This document shows, in pieces, positions 45,748-54,992 of a stretch of DNA of 64,000 nt. The stretch's first letter is position 1, and every line of letters begins with the position of its first letter. The stretch is taken from contig CAVOOW010000007.1 of assembly GCA_963697675.1 (NCBI GenBank), positions 186,001-250,000 of the forward strand, given 5' to 3'. The position numbers were made by a program, and so were the translations under genes. Below the pieces are notes generated by a model. It ran no database searches. It was not told the origin of the DNA and saw nothing but the letters and a program-made list of their open reading frames with translations. The DNA is from CAVOOW01 sp963697675 (GTDB lineage Bacteria > Actinomycetota > Actinomycetes > JACCUZ01).

Positions 45748-46305
45748 TCAAACGGACTCGAACGCCGGCACTCCGCGGCCGAACATCTCCTCCATGATCG
45801 CGATCGTCGGCCCTGCATCGCGCGTCGCCGCCCGGCACCGTGCGGGATCGGTGCAACCACGCCCGACGTAGCGGCCGACGCTTTCGATCATGCGGTCGCA
45901 GGCGTCGCGGAGCTCTTCCGCCTCCAGCGCGAGGTCGGTCAACGTGACCCCGGCCAGCGGGGTCAGAGTCTCGAGGTTCGACAACTGGTCCCGGCACCAG
46001 GTCAACGGGTCCGCCGACAGCTCCGCCGACCAGTCGCGAGCAGTTGGCTCGACGCCGTCGAACCTGTGGTGATAGTGCGCGCGCCCGAATGCCCCTGGTT
46101 CATCGCCGATCAGGTCGAACAGGTCTGCGCGCCAGATCGGCTGGTCGATGGTTATCAGCTGAGACGCGCTCTCGCTGCCCCGCCGTGGGGAGGGAGTGAG
46201 CCGGCGGATCTCGACGCGGGTGCCGTGCTCACGACCATGCTCGCCGATCTCGTACCAATGACGGATGATCACGGCGATCTCGTTGAAGACAAACACCTCT
46301 TGCAT
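45748..46305 (-). CDS. Conserved-looking hypothetical protein
   Basis: 185 residues from the ATG at 46305 (MQEVFVFNEIAVIIRHWYEIG). The N-terminal half looks like a small beta domain (GTRVEIRRLTP, SQLITIDQPIWRADLFDLIGDEPG) and the C-terminal half is helical with Cys residues (CDRMIESVGRYVGRGCTDPARC). Codon use is normal for the region. I do not recognise the family. It ends 10 bases from the convergent GNAT gene. Confidence 0.65.
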   Translation of the reverse strand: MQEVFVFNEIAVIIRHWYEIGEHGREHGTRVEIRRLTPSPRRGSESASQLITIDQPIWRADLFDLIGDEPGAFGRAHYHHRFDGVEPTARDWSAELSADPLTWCRDQLSNLETLTPLAGVTLTDLALEAEELRDACDRMIESVGRYVGRGCTDPARCRAATRDAGPTIAIMEEMFGRGVPAFESV

Positions 46306-46399
46306 GTCCGCTCCCAAAGGCGACGAAGCCGCACGCCGAGCGCACGGACCCAGGACGCCACAGATGCTAGTGCTGGCCTCGACTAGCAGATTCCGTGGA

Positions 46400-46855
46400 T
46401 CACAGCGAACGGCTGAAGACGACGCGGTCGGCGCCCGGGCCGTCATAGTCGGCAACCGGGCCCGAGACGTCGAAGCCCAAAGACCGGTGGAAGGCGATCG
46501 AGTCGACGTTGACCGGTGAGGTGACAGCATGGACCGAGGTCCGGCCACCGGCTCGCATCGCGTCGAAGAACGCCTCGTACAACGTCCGCCCCAAACCAGC
46601 GCCGCGCTCGGCAGGGTCGACGCCGACGAAGTGGATGTACGCGCGACTGTCATCCGCAGGTGAGGGGAAGCCCACCAGAAACCCGGCCAGCCCGCCGTCC
46701 GCGCCCTCGGCAATCAGGCTGGTGGTGAAGAAGTGGTCGAGGAAAACTCGTTGCAGCGCGCCAGCAATCGGCCTTCCCCACCAGTCGTCGACGACGGCGA
46801 TGATCGTGTCGTAGTCACCCGGCTCGGCGGTGCGGAACGCGTAGCTGGTGTGCAC
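46400..46855 (-). CDS. GNAT N-acetyltransferase
   Basis: 151 residues from the GTG at 46855 (VHTSYAFRTAEPGDYDTIIAVVDDWWGRP). Acetyl-CoA-binding motif IHFVGVDPAERGAGLGRTLYEAF, then SVHAVTSPVNVDSIAFHRSLGF. The open frame extends upstream to 47284, but that part overlaps another gene. Substrate unknown. Confidence 0.87.
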   Translation of the reverse strand: MHTSYAFRTAEPGDYDTIIAVVDDWWGRPIAGALQRVFLDHFFTTSLIAEGADGGLAGFLVGFPSPADDSRAYIHFVGVDPAERGAGLGRTLYEAFFDAMRAGGRTSVHAVTSPVNVDSIAFHRSLGFDVSGPVADYDGPGADRVVFSRSL

Positions 46856-46908
46856 GGCACCATCATGCTGCGTCCACCCAAGGCAGGACTGCGCGGGTGT
46901 TGTCGCCC

Positions 46909-48096
46909 TCAGTGCGCGATCGCGCCGGTGCTGCGCCCGGCTTGCGCGAGTGCGGCGTAGATCGCGAGGTGCCGGCGCGCGCTCTCTGCCCAGGTGAACC
47001 GTGCTGCGACGGCGCCGCCGGCTTTGACCAAGGCCCGGCGAACCGCCACGTCCTCCAAAGCCGTCAGCAGTGCTGCCGCCAGCCCGTCCACGCTTCCCGG
47101 CTCGACCAGCAGCGCGTCGCGTCCAGGGACCAGGTACTCCCGGAAGACCGGCAGATCGCTGGTGACCACCGGTATCCCCGCGCTCATCGCCTCCAGGACC
47201 GCCAACCCGAAGCCCTCCTTGACCGAGGGGAAGGCGAGCACGTCCGCGGCGGCGTACCACGACGGGCATGTCGGCGTCGGGCACCGTGCCGACTAGTGCG
47301 ACGTCGTCGTCGAGCCCAGACCGAGCTCAGGGCAGGAGCGCGCGAGCACCGCTCGCGGTAGGCCCGGTGGTCCTGGAAGGAGTGGCCGCCGACGACGGCG
47401 AGCACCGGGCGCGACCCGGCGTCGGCGCCTTCATCTCGGCCAGAGCGCGCACCAGGGTGTCGCTGCCCTTGCGCGGTTCGATGCCGCCGACCGCCAGGAT
47501 CAGCGGTCGGTCGGCGGCGCCCGACCTGCTGCGCGCAGCGTGGCTGCCCTGACCCGGTCAGGCGCGGCGAAGCGTGGCGACGTCGACGCCGTTGGGCACG
47601 ACCCGGGCGCGGACGCCGTAGTCGTCCTCGAGCGATGCGCCGCCACACCTCGCTGACCACCAGCACCTCGTCCGGCTCGAGGATGGCTGCGCGCTGGCAG
47701 TCCATGAGGACCTGGCTGGAGAAGTCGTCCACGTGGTGCACCGTGCGCACGCACCGTCACCGCCGCGCCGGCGTCCCGCACCCGCGCCGCGGCTCGCGCC
47801 GCGATGCAGTCCTGGGTGTGCAGCAACGGAGCGTCGCATCTGCGGCGAGCGCGGCGGCAAGCCGGTCGATGCTGCCGGCGACCTTCTCCTCCAGCGTGCC
47901 CTCGCCGGACGGTCCCGGCACGATCGTCACCGGCGCGCGCGACCGGACGGAAGAAGCCCGGCCGCCGGGTCGCCGAGCGCCACGACGTGTACGGGCGCGC
48001 CGCGGCGTGCAGCGCCTCGGCGAGGGCCAGCGTGTGCACCACGCCGCCGCGCGGCTTGGTGGAGTAGGTGACCAGCAGCACCGGCGGATCGGTCAC
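46909..48096 (-). CDS. MSMEG_0565-type glycosyltransferase, frameshifted
   Basis: GT-B fold, family GT4-like. GTG start at 48096 (TDPPVLLVTYSTKPRGGVVHTLALAEAL), then LLHTQDCIAARAAARVRDAG, VRTVHHVDDFSSQVLMDCQ, VVSEVWRRI, VPNGVDVATL and the intact C-terminus FPSVKEGFGLAVLEAMSAGIPVV (E-x7-E type donor site). At least four frame changes between 47250 and 48000. Corrected length about 395. This type travels with the Nit1/nitrogen-starvation gene cluster, whose other members follow in the window. Start overlaps the FdrA stop by four bases. Confidence 0.82.
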
Positions 48097-49680
48097 GATC
48101 CCACCTCCGCGAGCTCAGGGCGACGAAGCGCCAGCGCTGCCGCGGCGTAGGCCGCCCGCGCGTTCGTCTCCGGCACGAGGCAACCGGCCGTCCTCGAGGG
48201 TGCGCCGCTGCGGCGAGTAGACCTGCGGGTCACCCTCGGTGCCGAGCACGTAGGCGACGACCTGCGGGCCGCCGTCGCGCATCAGCTCGGCGCACACGCG
48301 GCGCCAGCTCGCCCGGCGGGGTCGGCGTGCGCTGCCGTGGCCGAGCACGACGTCGAGCGAGCACGACGGCGACGTCGGGGTCGTCCGCCTGCTCCCGCAG
48401 CAGCTCCAGCCGGCCGCTCGGGTCGATCATCGGGTGCGGCACGCCCCGCGTGTACTCCTCCGCGCCGAGGTCGAGCAGCACGTGGGCACCGTCGGGCGCG
48501 GGCAGGCCGTGCTGCTCGCGCAGCGGCTCGTTGGAGTAGACCGGCCCGAGCAGGTCGCTCGAGGATCAGCTGCGCCTCGTAGCAGAGCGTCCCCCCGGAG
48601 AACAGACCGCGCACGTCGCGCCGGCCGGGCGCCAGCCGGGCGGCCGCCGCGGCGACCCGCTTCGCGCAGACCGGTCGAGGCGCGCGGGCGACGGCGCCCG
48701 ACGAGCGCGCGCAGCGGCGCGCGCACCCTCCTCGAGCGTGCGCACCGCGCTCGCACGTCCGCGGGCAGCAGCCGCGACGCTCGACGAGCCCGAGGAAGAC
48801 CGCGACGGCCGGCGTCTCCGGCACTCGGCCAGCACCGCTTCGGCCGACGGCGGCGTCCGGCGGCTTGGAGACCAGCAGCACCACGTCGGTCCCCGGATCG
48901 TCGTCGAGCGCCCGCACGGCGAGCCGCGCCATCCGCCCGCCGACCGCGCGCGGACAGGTCGCGGCCGCCGACGCCGATCACCTGCGAGACGCCGCACGCC
49001 CCACCGGTCGAGCAGCGCCGAGACCTCCTGCGCACCGGTGCCCGCCGCGGCGACCACGCCGACCGCCGCGCACCGCCGTGCCCGGGGCGCACGAGCACGT
49101 TGGCGAAGCCCAGCCCGGTGCCGCCCAGCACGGCCGTGCCGGCGCCCGGGCCCATCACCAGCAGCCCGAGCCGCGGCAGCGCGCTCCTTGAGCTCGATCT
49201 CCTCCTCGACCGGCACGTCGTCGCTGAACAGCAGGACGTGCAGCCCGGCGGTCAGCGCGTGGTGCGCCTCGAGCGCCGCGTACTCGCCCGGGCACCGACA
49301 CGATCGGCGACGTTGACGCTCCGGTCGCGGCGCGACGCGCCTCGGCGATGCTGCGTCGGCGGCCTGCTGCGGCCCGCCTGGTCGCGCGTCCGCTCGCGCT
49401 CGGCGAACGCGGCCTCGCCAGCCCGCCGTCCAGCGCGGCCTCGACAGCGGCGTCGTCGTCCTCGCACGGACGGCGAGCACCAGGTCGTTCGCGCCGGCCG
49501 CGCTCAGCTCGGCGCCGGGAAGCCCGCCGGCGGCGAGGTCCTCCAGACCGCGCGGGGTCGCCATCACCGCGCCGGCCCACTCCACGCCCGCGCAGCTCGT
49601 CCATCGTGACCGTCGCCGACATCAGCAGCAGCGAGTCCAGGTAGGTGTCCGCGGTGCACGCCGCACGCCCGAGCGGTCAC
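48093..49680 (-). CDS. FdrA-family protein (AllF-like), frameshifted
   Basis: Succinyl-CoA-synthetase-like protein. E. coli FdrA (AllF) is one of three proteins needed for oxamate carbamoyltransferase. The segments DTYLDSLLLMSATVTMDEL, VEWAGAVMATPRGLEDLA, ANDLVLAVRA, LFSDDVPVEEEIELKERA, GTGLGFANVLVRPG, VVAAAGTGAQEVSALLDRWG, GVGGRDLSA, VVLLVSKPP, GLFSGGTLCYEAQLI, VLLDLGAEEYTRGVPHPMID, MRDGGPQVVAYVLGTEGDPQ cover the whole family length (about 529 residues corrected). Many indels. GTG start at 49680 overlaps the carbamate kinase stop; stop overlaps the glycosyltransferase start. Confidence 0.82.
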
Positions 49681-50660
49681 GTCGAGCGCTCGCCACCGGC
49701 AGCCGGCGACCGGCTCGATGCGCGGTCCCGGCACCCGGCTCGCCCGCGCCGCAGTCCGCCAGCGCGGTCCGCGGAGGTGATGACGGCCCGGTCGCCCCCG
49801 GCGCGCAGGAAGCGCCAGCGCCGCGGCGATCTTCGGGACCCATGCTCCCGGCGGGAACTGCCCTGCGGCGAGGTGCCGCTCGGCCTCGTCGGCGCGTAGA
49901 GCCGGTGCGACCGGGCGCTCGCGCGGCGTGCCGTAGTCGAGCAGGACGGCGTCGACCCCGGTGAGCAGGTAGCAGCTCGCTCGGCGCCGATCGCCGTCGG
50001 CCAGCGCAGCGGCCGCGAGGTCCTTGTCGATGACCGCGTCGACGCCGTCGAGCGCGCCGTCCGCCGCGCGGCCACGGCGACCCCGCCGCCGCCCGCGGCG
50101 AGCACGACGTGCCCGGCGTCGAGCAGCGTGCGGATCGCCGCGCATCTCGACCATGCCGATCGGGCGCGGCGAGGCGACGACCCGGCGGTAGCCGCGGCCG
50201 GCGTCCTCGACGACCTGCCAGCCCCGTCGCGGGCGAGCTCGCGCGGCCCGCTGCGGCGCTGAAGAACGGCCCGATCGGCTTGGTCGGGTGCGCGAACGCC
50301 GGATCGGCCGGGTCGACCGACGACGTGCGGTGACGACGGCGACGGCCGTGCCGGCGCCGCAGAGCCGGTCGATCGCGCGGACGAGGACGCTGCCGAGCTG
50401 CCCTGGGTCATCGCGCAGAGCTGGTGCAGCGGCTGCGCCGGCACGAGTGCGCTGCGCCTCGTCCTGCTGGATGCGCCAGGTTGCCGACCTGCGGGCCGTT
50501 GCCGTGCACGACGACGACCCGCCACCCGGCCGCGACCGAGGCCGGCAGACCGCCGGCCATCTGCCGCGGCGTTCGCCGCGATCTCGCTCGGCGGTGCCCG
50601 CCTGGTCCGGCCGCGGTGAGGGCGTTGCCGCCGACCGCGACGACCGCGACGTGGTCTCAT
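49677..50660 (-). CDS. Carbamate kinase, frameshifted
   Basis: Makes ATP from carbamoyl phosphate and ADP (YbcF/ArcC type). ATG at 50660. Recognisable segments across frames: VAVGGNALTAAG, VVHGNGPQVGNLAIQQDEA, AVVTHVVVDPADPAFAHPTK, KPIGPFF, VVASPRPIGMVE, VVLAAGGGGVAV, DAVIDKDLAAAALA, LLTGVDAVLLDYGTP, GSMGPKIAAALRFL, AVITSADRAL. About 320 residues corrected, normal. First gene of the minus-strand group with FdrA, consistent with carbamoyl-phosphate as the shared metabolite. Confidence 0.85.
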   Translation of the reverse strand: MRPRRGRRGRRQRPHRGRTRRAPPSEIAANAAADGRRSAGLGRGRVAGRRRARQRPAGRQPGASSRTRRSALVPAQPLHQLCAMTQGSSAASSSARSTGSAAPARPSPSSPHVVGRPGRSGVRAPDQADRAVLQRRSGPRELARDGAGRSSRTPAAATAGSSPRRARSAWSRCAAIRTLLDAGHVVLAAGGGGVAVAARRTARSTASTRSSTRTSRPLRWPTAIGAERAATCSPGSTPSCSTTARRASARSHRLYAPTRPSGTSPQGSSRREHGSRRSPRRWRFLRAGGDRAVITSADRAGGLRRGRAGCRDRASSRSPAAGGERST

Positions 50661-50748
50661 GGGACCGCGAGCGGGCCACGGCGTCCGCGCTCGCGTCGGA
50701 TAGCAGATGCCATGTGCAGATAGTGAACTAGACGCGGTGAGGAGCGCA

Positions 50749-51447
50749 ATGTTCCGACGCGAGCGACACCGAGCGACGCCGGCCGGACCGGCGGACGTCG
50801 CACGCGTCCGGCGGCATCGGCCGCGTCGTGGCGAGCGGCCGAGGCGCAGCTGTTCCGCGCGTGCTCTGGACCGGCCCGACCTCTACCGAGCGCGTCGTCG
50901 CGCCTGGTCGGCGCCACGGTCGACCACCTGCGCCGGCTCGGGCCCGTCGACCGCGCGCGCTGCTGGCCGCGCCGCGACAGCGCCGGCGCCTGCGTCGCGC
51001 GACGGCCGCGCAGACGCGCCGGCGACCGGCGGGCGCGGATCGACCCGGACCTCGTCGGTCGGCGCCGCGCTCGCCATGCGGCACCGCGAGGTCGCCGCGG
51101 AGAGCAGGCCCCGGCGCGCTGGCCGGCTGGCCGACGGCAGCGCGCGCCGGGCAGCCGCGCTGGGTCGTGCTGGAGGAGTCCGGGGACTCGGCGGGCGACC
51201 CCTTCGTGCCCTACCGGCGGTTGGAGGCGGAGGCCACGACCGGGCAGGCGCTGCTCGTCACGCGCGGCCCCGACGACGACTTCCGGACGCTGTCGAGCAC
51301 GCCGTCGAGCGCGCTGTCGCGTCGACCTGCGACACCGGACGGCGTCGAGGACCGGACTCGACCGGACGCGCGGACCCGATCCGATCGCGGCGGCGTGACG
51401 CGGCCGCCCGCGAGGCGCACGCGGCGCGCGCTGGCGAGCAGCTCTGA
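50749..51447 (+). CDS. Unrecognised protein, frameshifted
   Basis: GTGAGGAG precedes the ATG at 50749. Several indels, but coding segments can be followed: SAASWRAAEAQLF, DLYERVVALVGATVDHLRRL, ALAMRHREVAAE, ARWLADGS, PRWVVLEESGDSAGDPFVPY and RRLEAEATTGQALLVT. The first half looks helical. The middle segment WVVLEESGDSAGDP is striking and may be a conserved site. About 230 residues. I do not recognise the family. It lies divergent from carbamate kinase and before the radical SAM gene, so it probably belongs to the same system. The 3' end is uncertain (51447 or 51484). Confidence 0.5.
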   Translation: MFRRERHRATPAGPADVARVRRHRPRRGERPRRSCSARALDRPDLYRARRRAWSAPRSTTCAGSGPSTARAAGRAATAPAPASRDGRADAPATGGRGSTRTSSVGAALAMRHREVAAESRPRRAGRLADGSARRAAALGRAGGVRGLGGRPLRALPAVGGGGHDRAGAARHARPRRRLPDAVEHAVERAVASTCDTGRRRGPDSTGRADPIRSRRRDAAAREAHAARAGEQL

Positions 51448-51547
51448 CAGCGCTCCGGCTGAAGCCTCTTGCTTCCCCTCGTGAATATGTCGGATAGTGA
51501 ACGTCGTGTCGGTCCGACCTCGCCGGCGAGACGAAGGGCAACGTCCG

Positions 51548-52723
51548 ATGGACGCTCGAGCCCTCGCCGTCGCGACCGGCTCGGCCGCCGGCGACGCTCG
51601 CGCCAGCTGATCACCGCGCTGCAGAGCACCGGCCTGCGCGTCGAGGTGCCGATCGGCGCGCGCACCGGCGGCGCCGGCCCGGCCGACGCCGGGATGCTCT
51701 ACGTCGAGGGCGTGCAGACCACCGTGCCGACCAGCGCCGGCGTACGTCGCAGAACTCGCCGTACGCGCTGCGCGGCGAGGACGACGGCGGCTGGGCGGTC
51801 TACCGGGACGGCGACCGGCTCGCGTCGGCGCGCTCTGCCCCGCGACCCGCGCTACTACGACCTGACCACGGCCGACGGCATCCCGTACTGGCAGATCGCC
51901 CTGCTGCACCTGGACTCGGTGGCCAGCACGGTGCTCCAGACCTGCGCCTACTGGGGCAACGACGACCAGTGCGCGTTCTGCGGCATCGGCGTCACGCTCG
52001 CCAACGGCCGCACGATCGCCAAGAAGACCCCCGCGATGCTGGCCGAGGTCGCGGTCGCCGCCCGCGACCTCGACGGCGCGGTGGACGCGACGCTGACCAC
52101 CGGCAGCACCGCCACCCCCGACCGCGGCGCGCTCTACGTCGGCGCGCTGCGGCGAGGCGGTCAAGGAGGCCGCCGGGCTGCCGGTGCAGGTGCAGTTCGA
52201 GCCGCCGTCGGACCTGGACGTGATCGACCAGGTCGCCGACATGGGCATCGACTCGGTCGGCATCCACGTCGAGACCTTCGACCCCGCGGTGCTCGCCCGG
52301 GTCGCCCCCGGCAAGGCACGCTGGGGCATCGACGCCTACTTCACGGCCTGGGAGCGGGCGGTCGCCGCGTTCGGGGCCGGGCCAGGTGTCGACCTACGTG
52401 ATCCTCGGCATGGGCGAGGACCAGAAGCTCACCGTCGAGGGCTGCAAGCGGGCGATCGACATCGGCGTCTACCCGTTCGTCGTCCCGCTGCGACCGGTGC
52501 CGGGCAGCCTGATGGAGGACCTGCTCCCGCCGTCGCGCGGAGGCCGTCGAGGCCGTCTACCGCCAGGTCGTGCCCTACCTGGCCGCGCAAGGGCATGTCC
52601 GCGTCCGGCGTCGCGGCCGGATGCGCGCGCTGCCAGGCGTGCTCGGGCCTGGGCGCCTTCGAGAAGGCGGACGGAGGCATGCGAGATGGACGTCGTTCGC
52701 TCCCGCTGGCCGTCAACGTCTGA
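51548..52723 (+). CDS. MSMEG_0568-type radical SAM protein, frameshifted
   Basis: Radical SAM enzyme of the Nit1/nitrogen-starvation cluster. ATG at 51548 (MDARALAVATGSAAGDAR). Key segments: STGLRVEVPIGARTGGAGPA, YYDLTTADGIPYWQIALLHL, the cluster cysteines TCAYWGNDDQCAFCGIG (C-x8-C-x2-C), DATLTTGSTATPDRG, PVQVQFEPPSDLDVIDQVAD, DSVGIHVETFDPAVLARVAPG, STYVILGMGED, YPFVVPLRPVPGSLMEDLLP, and a Cys-rich end AAGCARCQACSGL that could hold a second cluster. About 390 residues. Frame changes near 51745, 52155, 52382, 52540 and 52595. Reaction unknown. Its end overlaps the next gene by 38 bases. Confidence 0.85.
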
Positions 52724-53180
52724 CGCTCGACCGGCCTCGTCTGCCGGCCGGCAGACGGATCCGGCCGAACTGGCGACGCACCACCGCATCCGGCACGCCG
52801 TCTTCGTCGCCGAGCAGGGCTTGTTCCAGCTCGACGACCGCGACGTGCACGACGCCGACGCAGCGACGATCCACGTGCTCGGCCTCGACGACGGGCGTCC
52901 CGGCGGGCACCGTGCGGCTCTACCCGCTCGGCGACGGGCATCTGGAAGGGCGACCGGCTGGCGGTGCTGCCGCGAGCATCGACACAGCGGTGGACTCGGG
53001 GCCTCGCTGGTGCGCTACGCAGTGGCGACGGCAGGGGCGTTGGGCGGGTCGCGCATGGTGGCGCAGATCCAGCCGGGCAACGTGCGCTTCTTCCGAGGCG
53101 CTCGGCTGGACCGCGGTCGGCGACCCGGCCGACTACCTCGGGCGTGCTGCACCAGACAGATGTCGATCGCGCTCCGGTGA
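52686..53180 (+). CDS. MSMEG_0567/Sll0786-type GNAT acetyltransferase, frameshifted
   Basis: N-acetyltransferase that accompanies the radical SAM protein in this cluster type. ATG at 52686. Segments: HHRIRHAVFVAEQGLFQLDD, HDADAATIHVLGLDDG, VPAGTVRLYPLGDG, GLGASLVRYAVATAGALGG, SRMVAQIQPGNVRFFRALGW, VGDPADYLG. At least four indels. About 160 residues. Substrate unknown. It ends 18 bases from the convergent AIR-synthase-like gene. Confidence 0.8.
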   Translation: MDVVRSRWPSTSDARPASSAGRQTDPAELATHHRIRHAVFVAEQGLFQLDDRDVHDADAATIHVLGLDDGRPGGHRAALPARRRASGRATGWRCCREHRHSGGLGASLVRYAVATAGALGGSRMVAQIQPGNVRFFRGARLDRGRRPGRLPRACCTRQMSIALR

Positions 53181-53197
53181 CGAGGCGCGAGCGCGGC

Positions 53198-54152
53198 TCA
53201 CTGGCCGGAGGTTGGTCACGCCCTCCCGGCCCAGGTCGAAGACGTCCACCATCTCGCTCGCCCGGCGCAGCCGCACCCGGCCGGTGTCGTCGATCACGCC
53301 GAGCGCCGCGGCGGTCAGATCGCGATCGGCGAACGCGCCCAGACACGCGCTGACCTGCGACGGGCGGGCAGCGTAAGCAGGAACGCGTAAGCACGGGAAG
53401 CACGCCAGCCAGTCGGCGAGCGGTACGCCGTCGGGCGCGGGCAGCAGGTCGAGGTCGAGGCTCACGCCGAGCCGGCCCGGCTCGAGCAGCATGGCCAGCG
53501 AACCGACCAGCCCGGCCATGCTCACGTCCTTCGCGGCCACCGCGATGCCCGCCGTCGGCCAGCTCGGCGAGCAGCCGCACGTCGCCGGCCAGCCGCGCCC
53601 CGCGCTCGTCGAACGAGGGGAAGAACAGGAAGTCGGACCGCATCGCGCCCTCGATGCAGCAGCCGAGCACCAGCTCCTGGCCGGGCGGCGGCGTGTCGGG
53701 CCGACAGCACGCGGTCGGCCCGGCCGATCCCGAAGGCCGACAGCGCGGGTGGCCCGTCGGTGCGCGTGAGGTGGCCGCCGACGATCGGGACGTCGTAGAG
53801 CTCCGCGGCCCAGCGCATCCCGCGCAGCATCTCGCGGCTGACCGTCCTCGGGCCGACGACCGTGTCGAGCAGCGCGACCGGGCGGGCTCCCATGGCGGCC
53901 AGGTCGTTGACGTTGGCGAGCACCGCCGCGACGCCGGCGCCGTACGGGTCGGCCGCGACGAAGGCGGGCAGGATGGCCTCACCACCGACGACGACCTGGC
54001 CGCTCGCCCTCGGGCAGCACGGCGCCGTCGTCGCCCGGCCCCGCGTACCAGTCGCCCGGCCCCAGCACCTCGCGACCAGCCCGATGTCCGCCTTGGCGAG
54101 CACCCCCGGCAGGCGCCGCAGTCGCTGGCGCGAGGATGTCCAGCTCGGTCAC
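53198..54152 (-). CDS. Sll0787-type AIR-synthase-like protein, frameshifted
   Basis: PurM/ThiL/SelD-superfamily ATP-dependent enzyme of the Nit1 cluster. GTG at 54152 (TELDILAPATAAPAG). Segments: DIGLVREVLG, GDWYAGPGDDGAVLPEG, VVVGGEAILPAFVAADPYGA, ANVNDLAAMGARPVALLDTV, VPIVGGHLTRTDGPPALSA, GIAVAAKDVSMAGLVGSLAM, EMVDVFDLGREGVTNL. The N-terminal GDDGAV and Asn/Asp-rich ANVNDLAAMG are the ATP/metal motifs of the superfamily. About 318 residues corrected. Substrate unknown. Divergent from the ComA-type operon. Confidence 0.8.
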
Positions 54153-54197
54153 CGCGGCCTCCGGTCGGTTCGCTCCTGCCGGCCCCGGATTTCTATC

Positions 54198-54992
54198 ATG
54201 GTGAACGTCCGGCCGGCTTTCCTCACGCTGCCCGAGCGCGCCGGGAAGCCCCGCCGGCGCGGGATCACCCATGTGCTCGACAAGGGGATGCCGGCGAGCG
54301 AGGTCGACGCGCTCCTGCAGGTCTGCGGCCCGTACGTCGACGTCTGGAAGCTCGGCTGGGGCACCGCCTACCTCGATCCCGGCCTCGAGGAGAAGCTCGC
54401 CCTGCTCGACCAGCACGGCGTGCTGGCCTGCACCGGCGGCACGCTGCTCGAGGTGGCCTGGCAACAGGGCGTCGTGGACGAGTACCTCGACTGGGCGGCG
54501 GCCGCCGGCTTCCCGTGCGTGGAGGTGTCCTGCGGCGTGGTGAACATGACGCGCGACGCAGAAGCGCGCGCTGATCGAGGCGGCGGCGCGAGCGCTTCAT
54601 CGTGCTCGGCGAGATCGGCGCGAAGGACCCGGCGCGTCGAGGTCGACCGCCGCGGCGTGGGCGCTGGCGGCCGCGGCCGACCTCGAGCGCCGGGGCGACC
54701 TGGGTGGTCACCGAGGGCCGGGAGAGCGGCACGGTCGGGTCTGTACGACCCCGACGGTGAGGTGCGCGCCGACGTCGTGGAGGCGGTGGTCGCCGCGATC
54801 GGCGTCGACGGCACGGTCTTCGAGGCGCCCGCGCAAGGACCAGCAGGCCTGGCTGATCCGCCGCTTCGGCGCCGACGTGAACCTCGGCAACGTCGCGCCG
54901 GGCGAGGCGCTCGGCGCTCGAGGCGCTGCGGCTCGGGCTGCGCGCCGACACCTTCGACCGCACGCCGGAGCGCCGGACGAGCACGCCGATGA
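54198..54992 (+). CDS. Phosphosulfolactate synthase (ComA-type), frameshifted
   Basis: ComA adds sulfite to phosphoenolpyruvate to give phosphosulfolactate. ATG at 54198. TIM-barrel segments match the family: RRRGITHVLDKGMPASEVDA, DVWKLGWGTAYLDPGLEEKL, ACTGGTLLEVAWQQG, CVEVSCGVVNMTRD, FIVLGEIGAKDPA, WVVTEGRESGTVGLYDPDGE, VFEAPAKDQQAWLIRRFGAD, VNLGNVAPGEALA. About eight single-base insertions, e.g. near 54560, 54588, 54692, 54739 and 54832. Corrected length about 260. In archaea this opens coenzyme M synthesis; in Bacillus a relative (YitD) makes sporulation sulfolactate. First gene of a coupled operon to 61179. Confidence 0.82.
   Translation: MVNVRPAFLTLPERAGKPRRRGITHVLDKGMPASEVDALLQVCGPYVDVWKLGWGTAYLDPGLEEKLALLDQHGVLACTGGTLLEVAWQQGVVDEYLDWAAAAGFPCVEVSCGVVNMTRDAEARADRGGGASASSCSARSARRTRRVEVDRRGVGAGGRGRPRAPGRPGWSPRAGRAARSGLYDPDGEVRADVVEAVVAAIGVDGTVFEAPAQGPAGLADPPLRRRREPRQRRAGRGARRSRRCGSGCAPTPSTARRSAGRARR

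Noticed and set aside
50657..51541. Minus-strand gene opposite the orphan gene
   Set aside because: Its product is Arg/Ala/Pro-rich without domain features, while the plus strand shows coherent helical and conserved-looking segments and a ribosome binding site.
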